A stretch of 64,000 nucleotides of DNA, from the NCBI RefSeq assembly GCF_000001735.4, contig NC_003070.9, positions 29,249,971 to 29,313,970 on the forward strand, given 5' to 3'. The notes under the pieces are model-generated. The model was not told where the DNA came from and made no database searches. It was given only the letters and a program-made list of their open reading frames with translations. This document shows, in pieces, positions 10,929 to 20,430 of this stretch. Position 1 is the first letter of the stretch; the number at the start of each line of letters is the position of its first letter. The DNA comes from Arabidopsis thaliana. Lineage: Eukaryota; Streptophyta; Magnoliopsida; Brassicales; Brassicaceae. The translations under genes were made by a program, and so were the position numbers.

Positions 10929-13031
10929 TTACAGAAGCGTATTCCAAACAGCTCCTTCTCCTTCACTACAAACTTCATGCACTATCTTCATTCTCTCTAC
11001 GGACTTGCAAATCCCACTACAGCTCCATTCGAATGAGGCCACACAAACATCGCCCGCCTCTGCCTTCCATCTACAATCTGTGAGTATGTGAATCCAATGG
11101 AACATAACCATTAGAAGCAAGAGAGATAAGAGGAAGATTGCTTTGTGTGATGTTATTGAGCTTTACCTGGAGGAGTCCCACAACAGAAGTTGCGGTCATC
11201 AATATGTTCAACCTCAAGACCGATAAACCATGACCCTAAAGACACATCTTCATTGGCATACTTATGCAAAATTGGCCTGCATACAAAGTTGTAAACCTTT
11301 TAGGACAAACATTTGATGGAAGGCTCTTTATGAAAAGGATGCAGAAGTACGTACTGGTTGATGGATATGTAATTAGCAAGATCCTTGGAGATGGCATAGA
11401 TCTGTCCTGTAGCATGTCGAAAGTATTTGTTACCATCCTCTCCAAATTTCCAATACTCAGGTTCATGGTACTTTACTGTCCTGAAACAGTTCAATAAACT
11501 AACTCAACAATAATCTAACCAGTAAAACCAGAGAAACTTTAAGCTTGACTCAAGCAAATGGAATTACTTCTGAGCAAGAACAGGCCCTGACTTCATACAA
11601 CCAATATAAACCCTCGGCTTTGAGCGGTGACGGGCAAGTGTGGAAGCAAGCATACCTGAAAGACAAAGTTTTTCATTGCTCCCATTGAAGGAGATTGATG
11701 CAAACAAAAGAATCGAGAAGCAGGTTTTCTTACCGAGATTGACGTGAACATCATCATCTACCTTGATATAGAACTCTGCATCCCATTTGGCTACTGCAGT
11801 GGAAAAGAATATCTTGGTTTTTGCTGAGAGTTCGTGATATCCTTCAACATGCTCCTGCAACCAGTAAGAATTTTAAACAGGAAGAAAAGTGAAAAACTGT
11901 ATCCTTTCATAGAAATATAGAATCGTCTCACCAGCCTAAGGAAGTCTTTGTGTTGAGCATCTTCTGAATCAATAGCTCTATCCAATATACTATTTGACGT
12001 CGCACTGCCACCACATTTGTATACACTAGTCAATCTCAATCTAAGATACATGAAATTTATAGAATACATGAACCTCTGAGAGAAAGAGAGGAAGCTTCAC
12101 CTGTGTCCAATCATGAACTTGATCACAATCCCCTTCTCCTGTTCCAGTCTTTCAAGCTTCTCACCTGTGAAAAATCCACAGCTCTTAACTAGATGCAAGA
12201 AGCTGTAGTTATATAAGATCATTAAGTTTAAAACAAAACCTTGAGGCATCCATGTTTCTCTAACTGAATCACGCCGTTTTCTACTGCTAAATGCGGTATT
12301 GATTCCCATTACCATAAACACTTTCTTCCTCGGGTTTGTTTCCGAGCCATCAACCATCTCTTGAGAGCTCCTTGTAGAAGAAAGTGTAGAAACTGACTTA
12401 TCCAACGACCTGTCATCCCTCCAAAGACATAGAAAAAAAGCTACAACATAAATAGAGAAAGCAAGTTGATTTACAAGAAACAAAAAACAAACTCAAGATT
12501 GTCTCACTCACTGTATAGCTTCATGAGTTCTCAAAACTTCGCCAGTTACATCTTTTTCTTGTGTAGCTTTCTACATTTGACCAAATCAGAAGAAGAAACA
12601 TAAGTGTAAAAACCCAAATCTTGGTTTTAACGAACACTAAAAAAAACAAATATTTATGAAATTCTACAAAATTGAATAAAGAAGCGTACTTTATTATGAG
12701 CACAATCGTCAGATACAATCTGAAGTTCATGATCACGATGATGCTGTGAAATTAGCTGACTTCCGGAATCTGACGACGGCTCCCATGACCTGACATCCAC
12801 AAATTCCAACCAATTGCAACAAAAGCAAAACCCCATTAAGAAAAATCAAACAGCAAAAAAAAAAAAAGGCAGAACAAGAAGAAGGATAGAGTCTGAAAGA
12901 TTATAGTAAAAGAGAGAAAGATGAAAAGTTAGAGACCTGGAGGTGAAGATTGCTCCGAGAGCGAAGAAAGAGATGCAGAGAAATGGAACCCATTTCAGAG
13001 ATATTACTCGTTTGGAGACTTTGTGCTTCAT
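10929..13031 (-). CDS. B3GALT7: Beta-1,3-galactosyltransferase 7 (GT31)
   Basis: Eleven exons encode about 387 residues; At1g77810. Exons on the minus strand: 13031-12937, 12789-12690, 12570-12512, 12418-12240, 12164-12101, 12004-11932, 11854-11734, 11655-11568, 11480-11355, 11276-11167, 11077-10929. The protein is a type II membrane protein. A short basic cytosolic tail (MKHKVSKR) is followed by one signal anchor (about 12-30) and a stem with the DUF4094 region. The GT31 catalytic domain follows, with the ETWMPQG motif and the metal/UDP-binding DDD motif in [13 protein letters not shown]31 enzymes add beta-1,3-linked galactose in the Golgi; this Arabidopsis clade is linked to arabinogalactan-protein type II glycans. 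The Cys-rich C terminus ([23 protein letters not shown]) is conserved in the clade. The start is the ATG giving the anchor; an upstream in-frame extension would place hydrophilic residues ahead of it. It is convergent with the PHD gene (about 0.5 kb between stops, nothing else seen there). Confidence 0.96.
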
Positions 13032-13331
13032 CGTGGTGGAGAGGTTCAAAGAAGAAAGAGAGTGTGAGATTAGAACATGTCCAGATTTAAAGGGGAAAGA
13101 GACACAACACAATCAAGAACATTTCATTCATGGGATGTGAGATATTAAAATTAGTAAGTTTCCGAACATAACTTTTCATTACAACTTTTTGACTTTTATT
13201 TAATGTTATTCACACCGTCGAAAATGCCACGTCATTAATTTTACATAAAACAAATTAATGATTAATGGGAAAACAACAAAATAGAAACAAATTATACAGA
13301 CAAGAAATTTCATTAAATTTTTTTATTTGAC
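13032..13331. promoter_or_regulatory. B3GALT7 upstream region
   Basis: About 300 bases between the B3GALT7 start and the LINE insertion. The LINE therefore sits close upstream of this gene, within plausible promoter distance. No clear TATA box was identified. Confidence 0.4.
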
Positions 13332-13377
13332 AATAATATTCACTTTTTTTTTTTTTTGTCATCATCTTCTTATTGAT

Positions 13378-13738
13378 TTATAAATCAGCAGTGTAGTTAC
13401 AATGTATAGCATAGGTTATTACATTAGGAACCCATAAATGATTCAGAAATAAAGATTGGTTTTGGAGAGGAGCTTTAGCAAGAATATCAGCTGGAGTATT
13501 GTGATGTCTTTTTATCCAATTGAAATGGATTGATTCAAACTTCCTTGACCACCAATGAATGTCCCGTATCCAGTTGTGAACGCCAAAATGTACCTTGGAT
13601 CCGTTAATTAGGTTAAACAGCATCTTGTTATCTCCTTCAAAGCAAACCCGTTTGTAACCATGACTCCAACAGTGCTGCATTAAAATGATTAGCGCTTGAA
13701 TTTCACTCTCCAGAGCACTCTGCTGGAACTGTCAAGGA
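13378..13738 (-). pseudogene. LINE ORF2 3' fragment: RNase H domain
   Basis: This minus-strand open stretch of about 120 residues carries the plant LINE RNase H pattern: SALESEIQALIILM, then a helix, KRVCFEGDNKML, and FNWIKRHHNTPADILAKA. The latter matches the late RNase H motif with conserved His, Asn and Asp. It ends in a normal stop followed by the element's A-tail. The domain is N-terminally cut at the inversion junction, so it cannot be made as a working protein. Confidence 0.85.
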
Positions 13739-14227
13739 CTCGGCATAGACTTGACGGTTCGACGCCTAAAGGAGATAAATCGGAAATATCTCCCGGACGT
13801 AATTTGCCTCTCCGAAACAAAACAACGCAATGACTATGTGCGAGACACGTGCTGTGAGTTGGGTTTTAGTAACTTTGTAATGGTCCCATCAATGGGTTTA
13901 AGTGGGGGTTTGGTTGTACTTTGGAAGCCTTCTGTTCATATTTCTGTTTCTTTCAATTCTCCTAATCTTGTAGATTGTTATGTTCAAAGTAATGAAGTGG
14001 GTTTTAACTTATCTTTTGTATATGGTCATCCAAACCCAAGTCATCGTAACAATCTATGGGAACGTCTTGAAAGATTAGCAGTAAACAGAAATGGTCAACC
14101 ATGGTTCATATTAGGAGACTTCAACGAGTTGCTGGGAAACCACGAGAAGATAGGTGGAAGAATCAGACCAGAAGCATCTTTTCGACATCTACGACAAATG
14201 GTGAGAACGTGTGATTTTACGGACCTT
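13721..14227 (+). pseudogene. LINE ORF2 5' fragment: APE-type endonuclease domain
   Basis: The fragment begins CWNCQGLG, the usual start of plant LINE ORF2 endonucleases, and continues LPDVICLSETK (catalytic Glu) and FILGDFNEL (catalytic Asp/Asn). It breaks off in TCDFTDL exactly where the second target-duplication copy begins. The frame is intact over about 168 residues, suggesting a fairly young insertion. The His-containing C-terminal endonuclease motif and all downstream domains are absent. Confidence 0.88.
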
Positions 14228-14248
14228 AATAATATTCACTTTTTTTTT

Positions 14249-15590
14249 CGTTACGCTAACTTAAAAAGAAAGATTGTATAGTAACGACCAAAATGAATTA
14301 ATGAAAATGATAGGAGTCAATAAATAGAACAATGATGGTATAAAATATAATACTATAGTTTAATCTTTCTTTTTTTCTATTTTTTTAGTAACAACAAGGT
14401 CTAAACGAATGTCTTAATTAGAGACGAATTGTCAATAAGGAATTTTGAATTGAAAAGTAATTAGAGACCGTCAAAGATGGTTAGGCGGAAGAATGCGTGT
14501 CGTTCATTGACCGCAACACTCACGTCGCACGCCGTGATGTGTGGTTTATAGGATTTTTCAGGCCTTTATTCAATCCAATTAGGCCCAATTCAACACAATT
14601 TAATCTATTTAGAAAATCATTAATATAACACGAAACACATTATTATAGCTTCTTTGTTCTATTAATGATTTGCTGATTAACTCCTAGAGTCCTAGTGCAG
14701 ATGGAATTGAACCTACGAGAATCATGACCTATGAGATCATCATAGATTCATAATCTAGGGATCAACATACAAACAAACAAAAGACTTAACGAAAACTTCA
14801 GGAACACATGGATCAAGCCCTAGAAAACTAGTGTTCATAGATCGATTAGCCATGTTTTGATTATTGTCTGTTATCGATACTTTAATAAATAATAGGAATG
14901 TTATTCGATATTTTATTCAAATTCGTATATTTTTGTAGGCTCTAAACGAATCAGCTAATTTTTGCCAAAACATTCTCTTTCACATGATCATTGCAAGTAA
15001 ACAATAGGAAAAAAGGATTAATCTGATTGAACACCTTAAATCTTATAAGAAATTTGAAATTTATACTAAAATTTTCAAGTATTTTGCCTCCGTAAAACTT
15101 TTTTTTTCTTATGAAGAAGCTAGAACCTATGAATAAACACGAAAACACAACAAAAATGACTCCAAGTATATTATTCATCTTGATAACATGTTAAATACAA
15201 ATCTTAGCTCTCGAGATCATGGAACAATAATTAAGAAAAAAAACTATTTGTGGTAAATACAAATCTTAACTCTCAAGATCAACACACCTTGGGTGACTCC
15301 TGCCATGTTAGAGAGCAACGGTCAACTTGCTTAGCAATTAACCAAATCAACACACTTAAAACTATTAAGAGTCCTCCAAATTTGAACATTTTAATTTAGT
15401 ACAATCTTTGGTAAACATGTATTGAACTGTTGATCTTCCTATATCATTCTTTTTAATTTATTTTATTTTTATGAAAATATTGTTTTAGTCTAATAGAGTG
15501 TTCTTTAAATTTTGAAACGATAGATATAAGAGAAATTTACTACCTTTTTTTATATACCAAAATTTTGGATTTTCTTGGATCAGTCATTAT
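14249..15590. repeat. Non-coding spacer with a 28-bp direct repeat
   Basis: I see no gene here. TAAATACAAATCTTAGCTCT and its following bases at 15192-15219 recur with two or three changes at 15255-15282, a spacing of 63. A motif-rich stretch (GCCGTGATGTGTGG, AGGCCCAATT) near 14530-14600 resembles plant promoter sequence, but no reading frame follows it. Confidence 0.5.
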
Positions 15591-15599
15591 TTGGTCAAA

Positions 15600-15793
15600 C
15601 AGAGTCATTATCTGCCACATTTCTTTTATTCTTGGTCATCCTATAGTTTCGTTTATGGCAAATCCTGGGGAAGTTTGGTTCAACAATCATATTATTTTAC
15701 GCCATCCCATTGGTGCCGGTGGAGAACTTATGTAGCTCGATATTTTCCAACATACTCGAGTTGCCCTAGAGTGTATTCACCCGGCGATTTCAT
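15600..15793 (-). pseudogene. Degenerate copy of the 17.4-17.8 kb gene
   Basis: Read on the minus strand, it starts ATGAAATCG (MKS) at 15793 in the same context as the gene at 17782. The flanking block (CGATTTCATTATTACTCT, then AAGTCTAATTGA and CCCTTTTATAATAG, up to about 15885) aligns collinearly with 17765-17880. The frame is lost after about 22 codons; a short stretch (PPAPMGWRK) still resembles GGTNGWHT of the other copy. This is a decayed duplicate about 2 kb away in the same orientation. Confidence 0.5.
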
Positions 15794-16242
15794 TATTACT
15801 CTGCTAATAATTTTTTATTTTTTTTCTTCCAAAGTTAAGTCTAATTGAATTAGTTTGTACCCTTTTTATAATAGCGAAGGTCTACTCATATTCCATCTGA
15901 GAAGAGTTGTAACTACTTTTCAAATTCCCTAAAAATCGGATCACAAAGAAGTTTCATAATTACTTCAATTATTATCTTATAGATTTTATTTCTACTTAAA
16001 AACACATGTCTAGAAATTAAAACTTAATTTGATTGGTCGTTTAGTATTATATAAACAAGGGGGGTCACTTGACCACAGCTAAATATCAAAAATTGTGTTG
16101 CATGAAATTCCATCTAAGTATCCACATCACAATTGATAGTTTCCAAGGTTTTGATATTCCCCAACCCTGAATTCGAATCCCCAATCCCCACCACACTTTT
16201 ACTCCATTTTTCTCTATTTATCCTTTAAATACATGTTTTCGG

Positions 16243-16332
16243 GATATTACTGATCTTCCACCTGGAAAGAAGGCAATTGGTAGTCACTGGATATTTACAA
16301 TCAGGTATAAGTCGAATGGGGAAATTGAGCAG
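16243..16332 (+). pseudogene. Ty1/copia reverse-transcriptase fragment
   Basis: The translation DITDLPPGKKAIGSHWIFTI RYKSNGEIEQ (split here for length) is the hallmark start of the copia RVT_2 domain (LPPGKKAIGSKWVFK...). The match stops abruptly and the frame degrades downstream. No LTRs, integrase or gag were recognised within 1 kb on either side, so only a scrap remains. Confidence 0.75.
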
Positions 16333-16970
16333 GAATGCTCTCAAGAGTCTCTTTGCTTCTCAAAAGCCGAATCCTAATGAGAAGTTGAATGGTTAAATAC
16401 TTTCCTTTGAACAAGTAGTGTGTCTTTCTAGCTTCTTAATTATATGAAATTCCTACTCAAAATTTCCAACGATAGAATATGTTCTGCCCACTCTAATTTT
16501 ACTCTATCCTCCAAAAAAACGGCTGGATATCTCCTTGACACTTGTGATCATGATTGGGAAGAGTTCTAGTTGGCATAAACAGGATCAGAAAAAGGAAAGC
16601 TTAAATTAAGCAGACAATATGGTTAAATGAGAGTAAAAAGTTGCAACATGTATTGTAACTATCAAATATCTTTTTTTCTTTCTTTCACATGAATGCTCTA
16701 GTGAGGCATAATTTGCCGTGAAGCTTGCATGTGGAGATCAGGTGACCGCAATACAATTTAATGATTGTTGATAGCAGAGTAATCAATATCAGCTGGAATC
16801 AACTCTTGAAATTGCACGAAAGAAACAAAACAAGAAAACTACAGTTTCCTTGATGCTAATAATTACTAAGAACAGAGGGCTGCCAACAAGAAGAAATAAT
16901 AAGAGAAAAAACTTAATCACAGAAACAATATAAAGCTCATTCCACAACATGTGCAATAATATAATTGATA

Positions 16971-17024
16971 GTTTACCACATTGACATTGCGCAAACTGTT
17001 TACCACAGTGACATTACACAAAAC
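16971..17024. repeat. 27-bp tandem repeat, two copies
   Basis: Two adjacent 27-base units beginning GTTTACCACA and differing at a few positions. They are non-coding. The rest of 15886-17386 shows only AT-rich sequence and the copia scrap. Confidence 0.75.
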
Positions 17025-17386
17025 ACTTAAAATTATAATAGTAAAATCTTACCCACTCTCACCAATCTCCAAAAAAAAAAAACTCTTTTACACCACTAGC
17101 AAATACTTGAAAGTTCATTAAAACCCCACAAATCTCCAATACAAACCCTAAATCTTTTTGTTTTTTGTAATAAAGACAAACCCTAAATCTTAGATGAAGA
17201 GAAAAGTTCGGATGTCGACAGGTGGCAACTCAACGGAGCAAACAGGGCATCGAGGAGTGTGCAACAAGTAACGAGAGATACAAGTTCCGTAAAAAATATG
17301 ATTGCATTTTGTTTTATGAACAATCTCGTCTTCTTTCGGATACCCTTTTTGACAGAGACAACAAGATTCCGAACTTTGGTAACAAT

Positions 17387-17782
17387 CTACGATCTCCGTC
17401 GTTGGTGGAGCAATTGGTACAGGTCTGTACGATCTTGACCAAACCCTCTAATTTGAAAGTGAAAGACGAGGACAGGACACGCGGGAGGTACGATATCAAG
17501 ATCCTTGAATGAAAAATTGGAGACAATATAGTCGAAGATCTGATTACTTATGTTGGACTCGCGTTGCATCATGAAAGACCAACCGACCAAATCTACGAAT
17601 GCTTTGGACAATCCAGCTTTTGAACCTCTTCCTCGTCCTTGTCCTGTGTATCGCGTCAATCGAAACCGTTCACATGTGTGCCAACCATTAGTACCTCCAT
17701 AACTTACTAATACAACACCGACATCAGACTCACAAGGCACATCAAACTTGTAAAGCCTGAGATTACCGAGAAGAGATTTCAT
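17387..17782 (-). CDS. Hypothetical protein, 131 aa, possibly truncated
   Basis: A single open frame begins MKSLLGNLRLYKFDVPCESD and ends LLHQRRRS. I do not recognise the family; there is no signal peptide, membrane segment or zinc-binding pattern. The middle (YTGQGRGRGSK) is Gly/Arg rich. The upstream 100 bases are duplicated near 15.8 kb next to a degenerate copy of the same N terminus, so a gene, rather than chance, once occupied this stretch. It could be the N-terminal part of a longer gene whose 3' part is lost, since the frame stops in otherwise codon-like sequence. I call it coding with low confidence; a pseudogene is equally possible. Confidence 0.35.
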   Translation of the reverse strand: MKSLLGNLRLYKFDVPCESDVGVVLVSYGGTNGWHTCERFRLTRYTGQGRGRGSKAGLSKAFVDLVGWSFMMQRESNISNQIFDYIVSNFSFKDLDIVPPACPVLVFHFQIRGFGQDRTDLYQLLHQRRRS

Positions 17783-19116
17783 AATTACTCTCCTTATTGT
17801 TTTTTTTTTTTCTTTTGTTCAAACTATACAAGTCTAATTGACTCTTTTTGTGCCCTTTTATAATAATAGCCATGCCTAAGTTTAATTACTTTCCTAAAGA
17901 ATAATAATTATATATAATAGTATAATAAATCATTGTAGCTATTATTATAAATAAAGTATATACAAGTAATAAATTTATTATTTGTTTATCTTTTAATTCA
18001 ATTAGATTAATCACAAAAAGTAAAACTAAAAAGTGTTGATATAGAATGAATTGCTTGTCTCTTGGATTGATGATTCTATCAACTAAATTATGACCAGCAT
18101 ATATAATATACCAATCTAAGTGACAAAAATTAATTCTTATGTATTACATTTGTCACAGATTTTTTTATACTATTATTTTACATTTGTCAACAAAATAAAA
18201 AGTGTTGAGATTTTTTTTTTCACAGTTTTTTTTTGTGTTTAAGATTATTTAAGTGTCTTACAATTAATAAAATTATTGACCACTGACACGGTTTAAATAA
18301 ATATGACAAGGCATGTGTCAAAAGTTTGTTTTCCCATAAATTACTTGCGGAGAAGGAAATACACTTTGAAACGGAAAAATAGAAAAGTAAAGGCAAAAAA
18401 AAAGAAAAGGAAATAACAAAAAAGAAATAAATATTTGGGGTATTTGCCTAAATTCATTCATAAGTTAAACCTAATTTCTCCTCTTATTTAAACCAAACGC
18501 CTCTCTTAAGAAATCTCCCAATATCTTCCTTTGTCAATCTCTTGAGAGTTTTTGCTTCCTCGTCTTCTTCGATTCATCAAACAGGTATTTTTATTTCTCC
18601 AGATCCGTAGTCGTATTTACGAATTTTGCTTTATTCTTTGAGATTTGCTCTTGTTGTGATTTGTTTGATTTGATTATATGATTTGAGCTAACGATTGAAA
18701 TTTCGTAACGATGAATTTTCGCAAGTCTGTGTTGCGTTTAGGATTCGTGAATCTTATAGATTGATTAGGTTTTCACATATAATCGGAAATTTGTACCTGT
18801 TTATGTGTATTTGTAACGTTAATGGTGATTGAATCAGTTTTTTTGTGGTATATCGATATCGTTGCTGATTCCTGGGTTCATTGTTTGTTTCTGCAGCGTG
18901 TGTTTTTTGTTTAGAGTTGGAAGAGACGAATCGAATTTTGAAGCTTTCTTTTATGTCTGACAAGATATCTCCGTTTTGTTGTCAATCTGGTTGCTTGGAA
19001 AACACAGTCCTACATCCAGAATTAAGGACTACTACTAGTTCCTCCATCACTTTAGGGTCTCGCATCTTCAAACCGGAGATCCCTCCTCTTTCTCTCCACT
19101 TTTTTAGCTAAGAAGA
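17783..19116 (+). promoter_or_regulatory. eIF5 promoter and spliced leader
   Basis: A TATA-like TTATTTAAACC lies near 18484. The leader follows, with a probable 5'UTR intron: donor ACAG/GTATTT (intron start 18585) and acceptor CTGCAG (end 18896). Long first leader introns with T-rich sequence are common in Arabidopsis housekeeping genes and often enhance expression. Upstream (17.9-18.4 kb) is AT-rich with nothing recognised. Confidence 0.6.
18953..19111 (+). CDS. Upstream ORF (52 codons) in the eIF5 leader
   Basis: An ATG in a weak context (TTTTATGTC) opens a 52-codon frame, beginning MSDKISPFCCQSG and ending LSLHFFS. It stops at TAG 19109-19111, five bases before the eIF5 start codon. It lies wholly in the second leader exon unless a further intron removes it. 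It shows no recognisable domain. Its position would force leaky scanning or near-immediate reinitiation on eIF5 mRNA. Confidence 0.5.
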   Translation: MSDKISPFCCQSGCLENTVLHPELRTTTSSSITLGSRIFKPEIPPLSLHFFS

Positions 19117-20430
19117 ATGGCGCTGCAGAACATTGGTGCTTCCAACCGTAACGATGCCTTCTACAGGTACAAGATGCCTAAGATGGTTACCAAAACCGAA
19201 GGCAAAGGTAATGGCATTAAGACCAACATTATCAACAATGTTGAGATTGCCAAAGCCTTGGCTAGACCGCCTTCTTATACGACCAAGTACTTTGGTTGTG
19301 AGCTTGGAGCGCAGTCTAAGTTTGATGAGAAGACTGGGACGTCGCTTGTGAATGGAGCTCACAACACGTCTAAGCTTGCTGGGCTTTTGGAGAATTTTAT
19401 TAAGAAGTTTGTTCAGTGTTATGGATGTGGTAACCCGGAGACTGAGATTATTATTACGAAGACGCAGATGGTGAATCTCAAGTGTGCTGCTTGTGGGTTT
19501 ATCTCTGAGGTCGACATGAGGGATAAGTTGACTAATTTCATTCTCAAGAACCCACCTGAGCAGAAGAAGGTGTCAAAGGATAAGAAAGCAATGAGGAAAG
19601 CTGAGAAGGAGAGGCTTAAAGAAGGCGAGCTAGCTGATGAGGAGCAGAGAAAGCTGAAAGCTAAGAAGAAAGCATTGTCTAACGGCAAGGATTCTAAGAC
19701 GTCTAAGAACCATTCTTCTGATGAGGATATAAGCCCGAAGCATGATGAGAATGCTCTAGAGGTGGATGAGGATGAAGATGATGATGATGGTGTCGAGTGG
19801 CAAACTGATACTTCCCGAGAAGCTGCTGAGAAAAGAATGATGGAACAGTTGAGTGCTAAAACTGCCGAAATGGTGATGCTCTCTGCAATGGAAGTAGAAG
19901 AGAAAAAGGCGCCCAAAAGCAAATCTAACGGGAACGTTGTGAAAACTGAGAATCCTCCTCCGCAAGAGAAGAATCTCGTGCAGGATATGAAAGAGTATCT
20001 GAAGAAAGGGTCACCAATAAGCGCGCTCAAAAGTTTCATCTCGTCTCTCTCTGAACCTCCTCAAGACATCATGGACGCACTCTTCAATGCTCTCTTTGAT
20101 GGTGTGGGAAAGGGATTCGCCAAAGAAGTGACTAAGAAGAAGAATTACTTAGCGGCTGCTGCAACAATGCAAGAGGATGGATCACAGATGCATCTGCTCA
20201 ATTCGATTGGGACATTCTGTGGAAAGAATGGAAACGAAGAAGCTTTGAAAGAGGTGGCTCTGGTTCTTAAAGCATTGTACGACCAAGACATCATTGAGGA
20301 AGAGGTAGTGTTGGATTGGTACGAAAAGGGTCTCACCGGAGCTGACAAAAGCTCGCCGGTTTGGAAGAATGTTAAGCCTTTTGTGGAGTGGCTTCAGAGC
20401 GCTGAGTCTGAGTCCGAAGAGGAGGATTGA
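19117..20430 (+). CDS. Eukaryotic translation initiation factor 5 (eIF5)
   Basis: The intronless 437-residue frame is At1g77840. The N-terminal GTPase-activating domain begins MALQNIGASNRNDAFYRYKM. Arg17 in FYRYKMP corresponds to the arginine finger that stimulates GTP hydrolysis by eIF2. A zinc ribbon follows (CYGCG...CAACG, about residues 100-120). The centre is Lys/Asp/Glu rich and low complexity. The C-terminal W2/HEAT domain (about 285-437) ends in the aromatic-acidic box (VVLDWYEKG, FVEWLQSAESESEEED) that contacts eIF2-beta and eIF3. The protein acts in the cytosolic 43S complex and sets start-codon stringency. The lack of coding introns is usual for plant eIF5 genes. The start is fixed by homology of MALQNIG. 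Confidence 0.97.
   Translation: MALQNIGASNRNDAFYRYKMPKMVTKTEGKGNGIKTNIINNVEIAKALARPPSYTTKYFGCELGAQSKFDEKTGTSLVNGAHNTSKLAGLLENFIKKFVQCYGCGNPETEIIITKTQMVNLKCAACGFISEVDMRDKLTNFILKNPPEQKKVSKDKKAMRKAEKERLKEGELADEEQRKLKAKKKALSNGKDSKTSKNHSSDEDISPKHDENALEVDEDEDDDDGVEWQTDTSREAAEKRMMEQLSAKTAEMVMLSAMEVEEKKAPKSKSNGNVVKTENPPPQEKNLVQDMKEYLKKGSPISALKSFISSLSEPPQDIMDALFNALFDGVGKGFAKEVTKKKNYLAAAATMQEDGSQMHLLNSIGTFCGKNGNEEALKEVALVLKALYDQDIIEEEVVLDWYEKGLTGADKSSPVWKNVKPFVEWLQSAESESEEED

Larger units (their letters stand above)
13332..14248. mobile_element. 5'-inverted (twin-primed) LINE insertion with target-site duplication
   Basis: The block is bounded by AATAATATTCAC plus a T-run at 13332-13357 and again at 14228-14248, a target-site duplication. 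Inside, a minus-strand RNase H piece (3' end of LINE ORF2) ends toward an A-tail, seen as the T-run at 13344-13357. A plus-strand endonuclease piece (5' end of ORF2) abuts it head to head at about 13720-13740. The reverse-transcriptase part between them is missing. This is the classic outcome of twin priming during target-primed reverse transcription. The copy is dead: no complete ORF2 remains. Confidence 0.88.

Noticed and set aside
16171-16190. TTCGAATCC-like word suggesting a tRNA T-loop
   Set aside because: No acceptor stem, anticodon loop or D-loop can be formed around it. The same word at about 898 lies inside the glucanase exon.
17222-17512. Plus-strand 96-codon frame
   Set aside because: It overlaps the minus-strand frame whose upstream region is duplicated at 15.8 kb. 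The plus-strand reading shows no family match or starting ATG.
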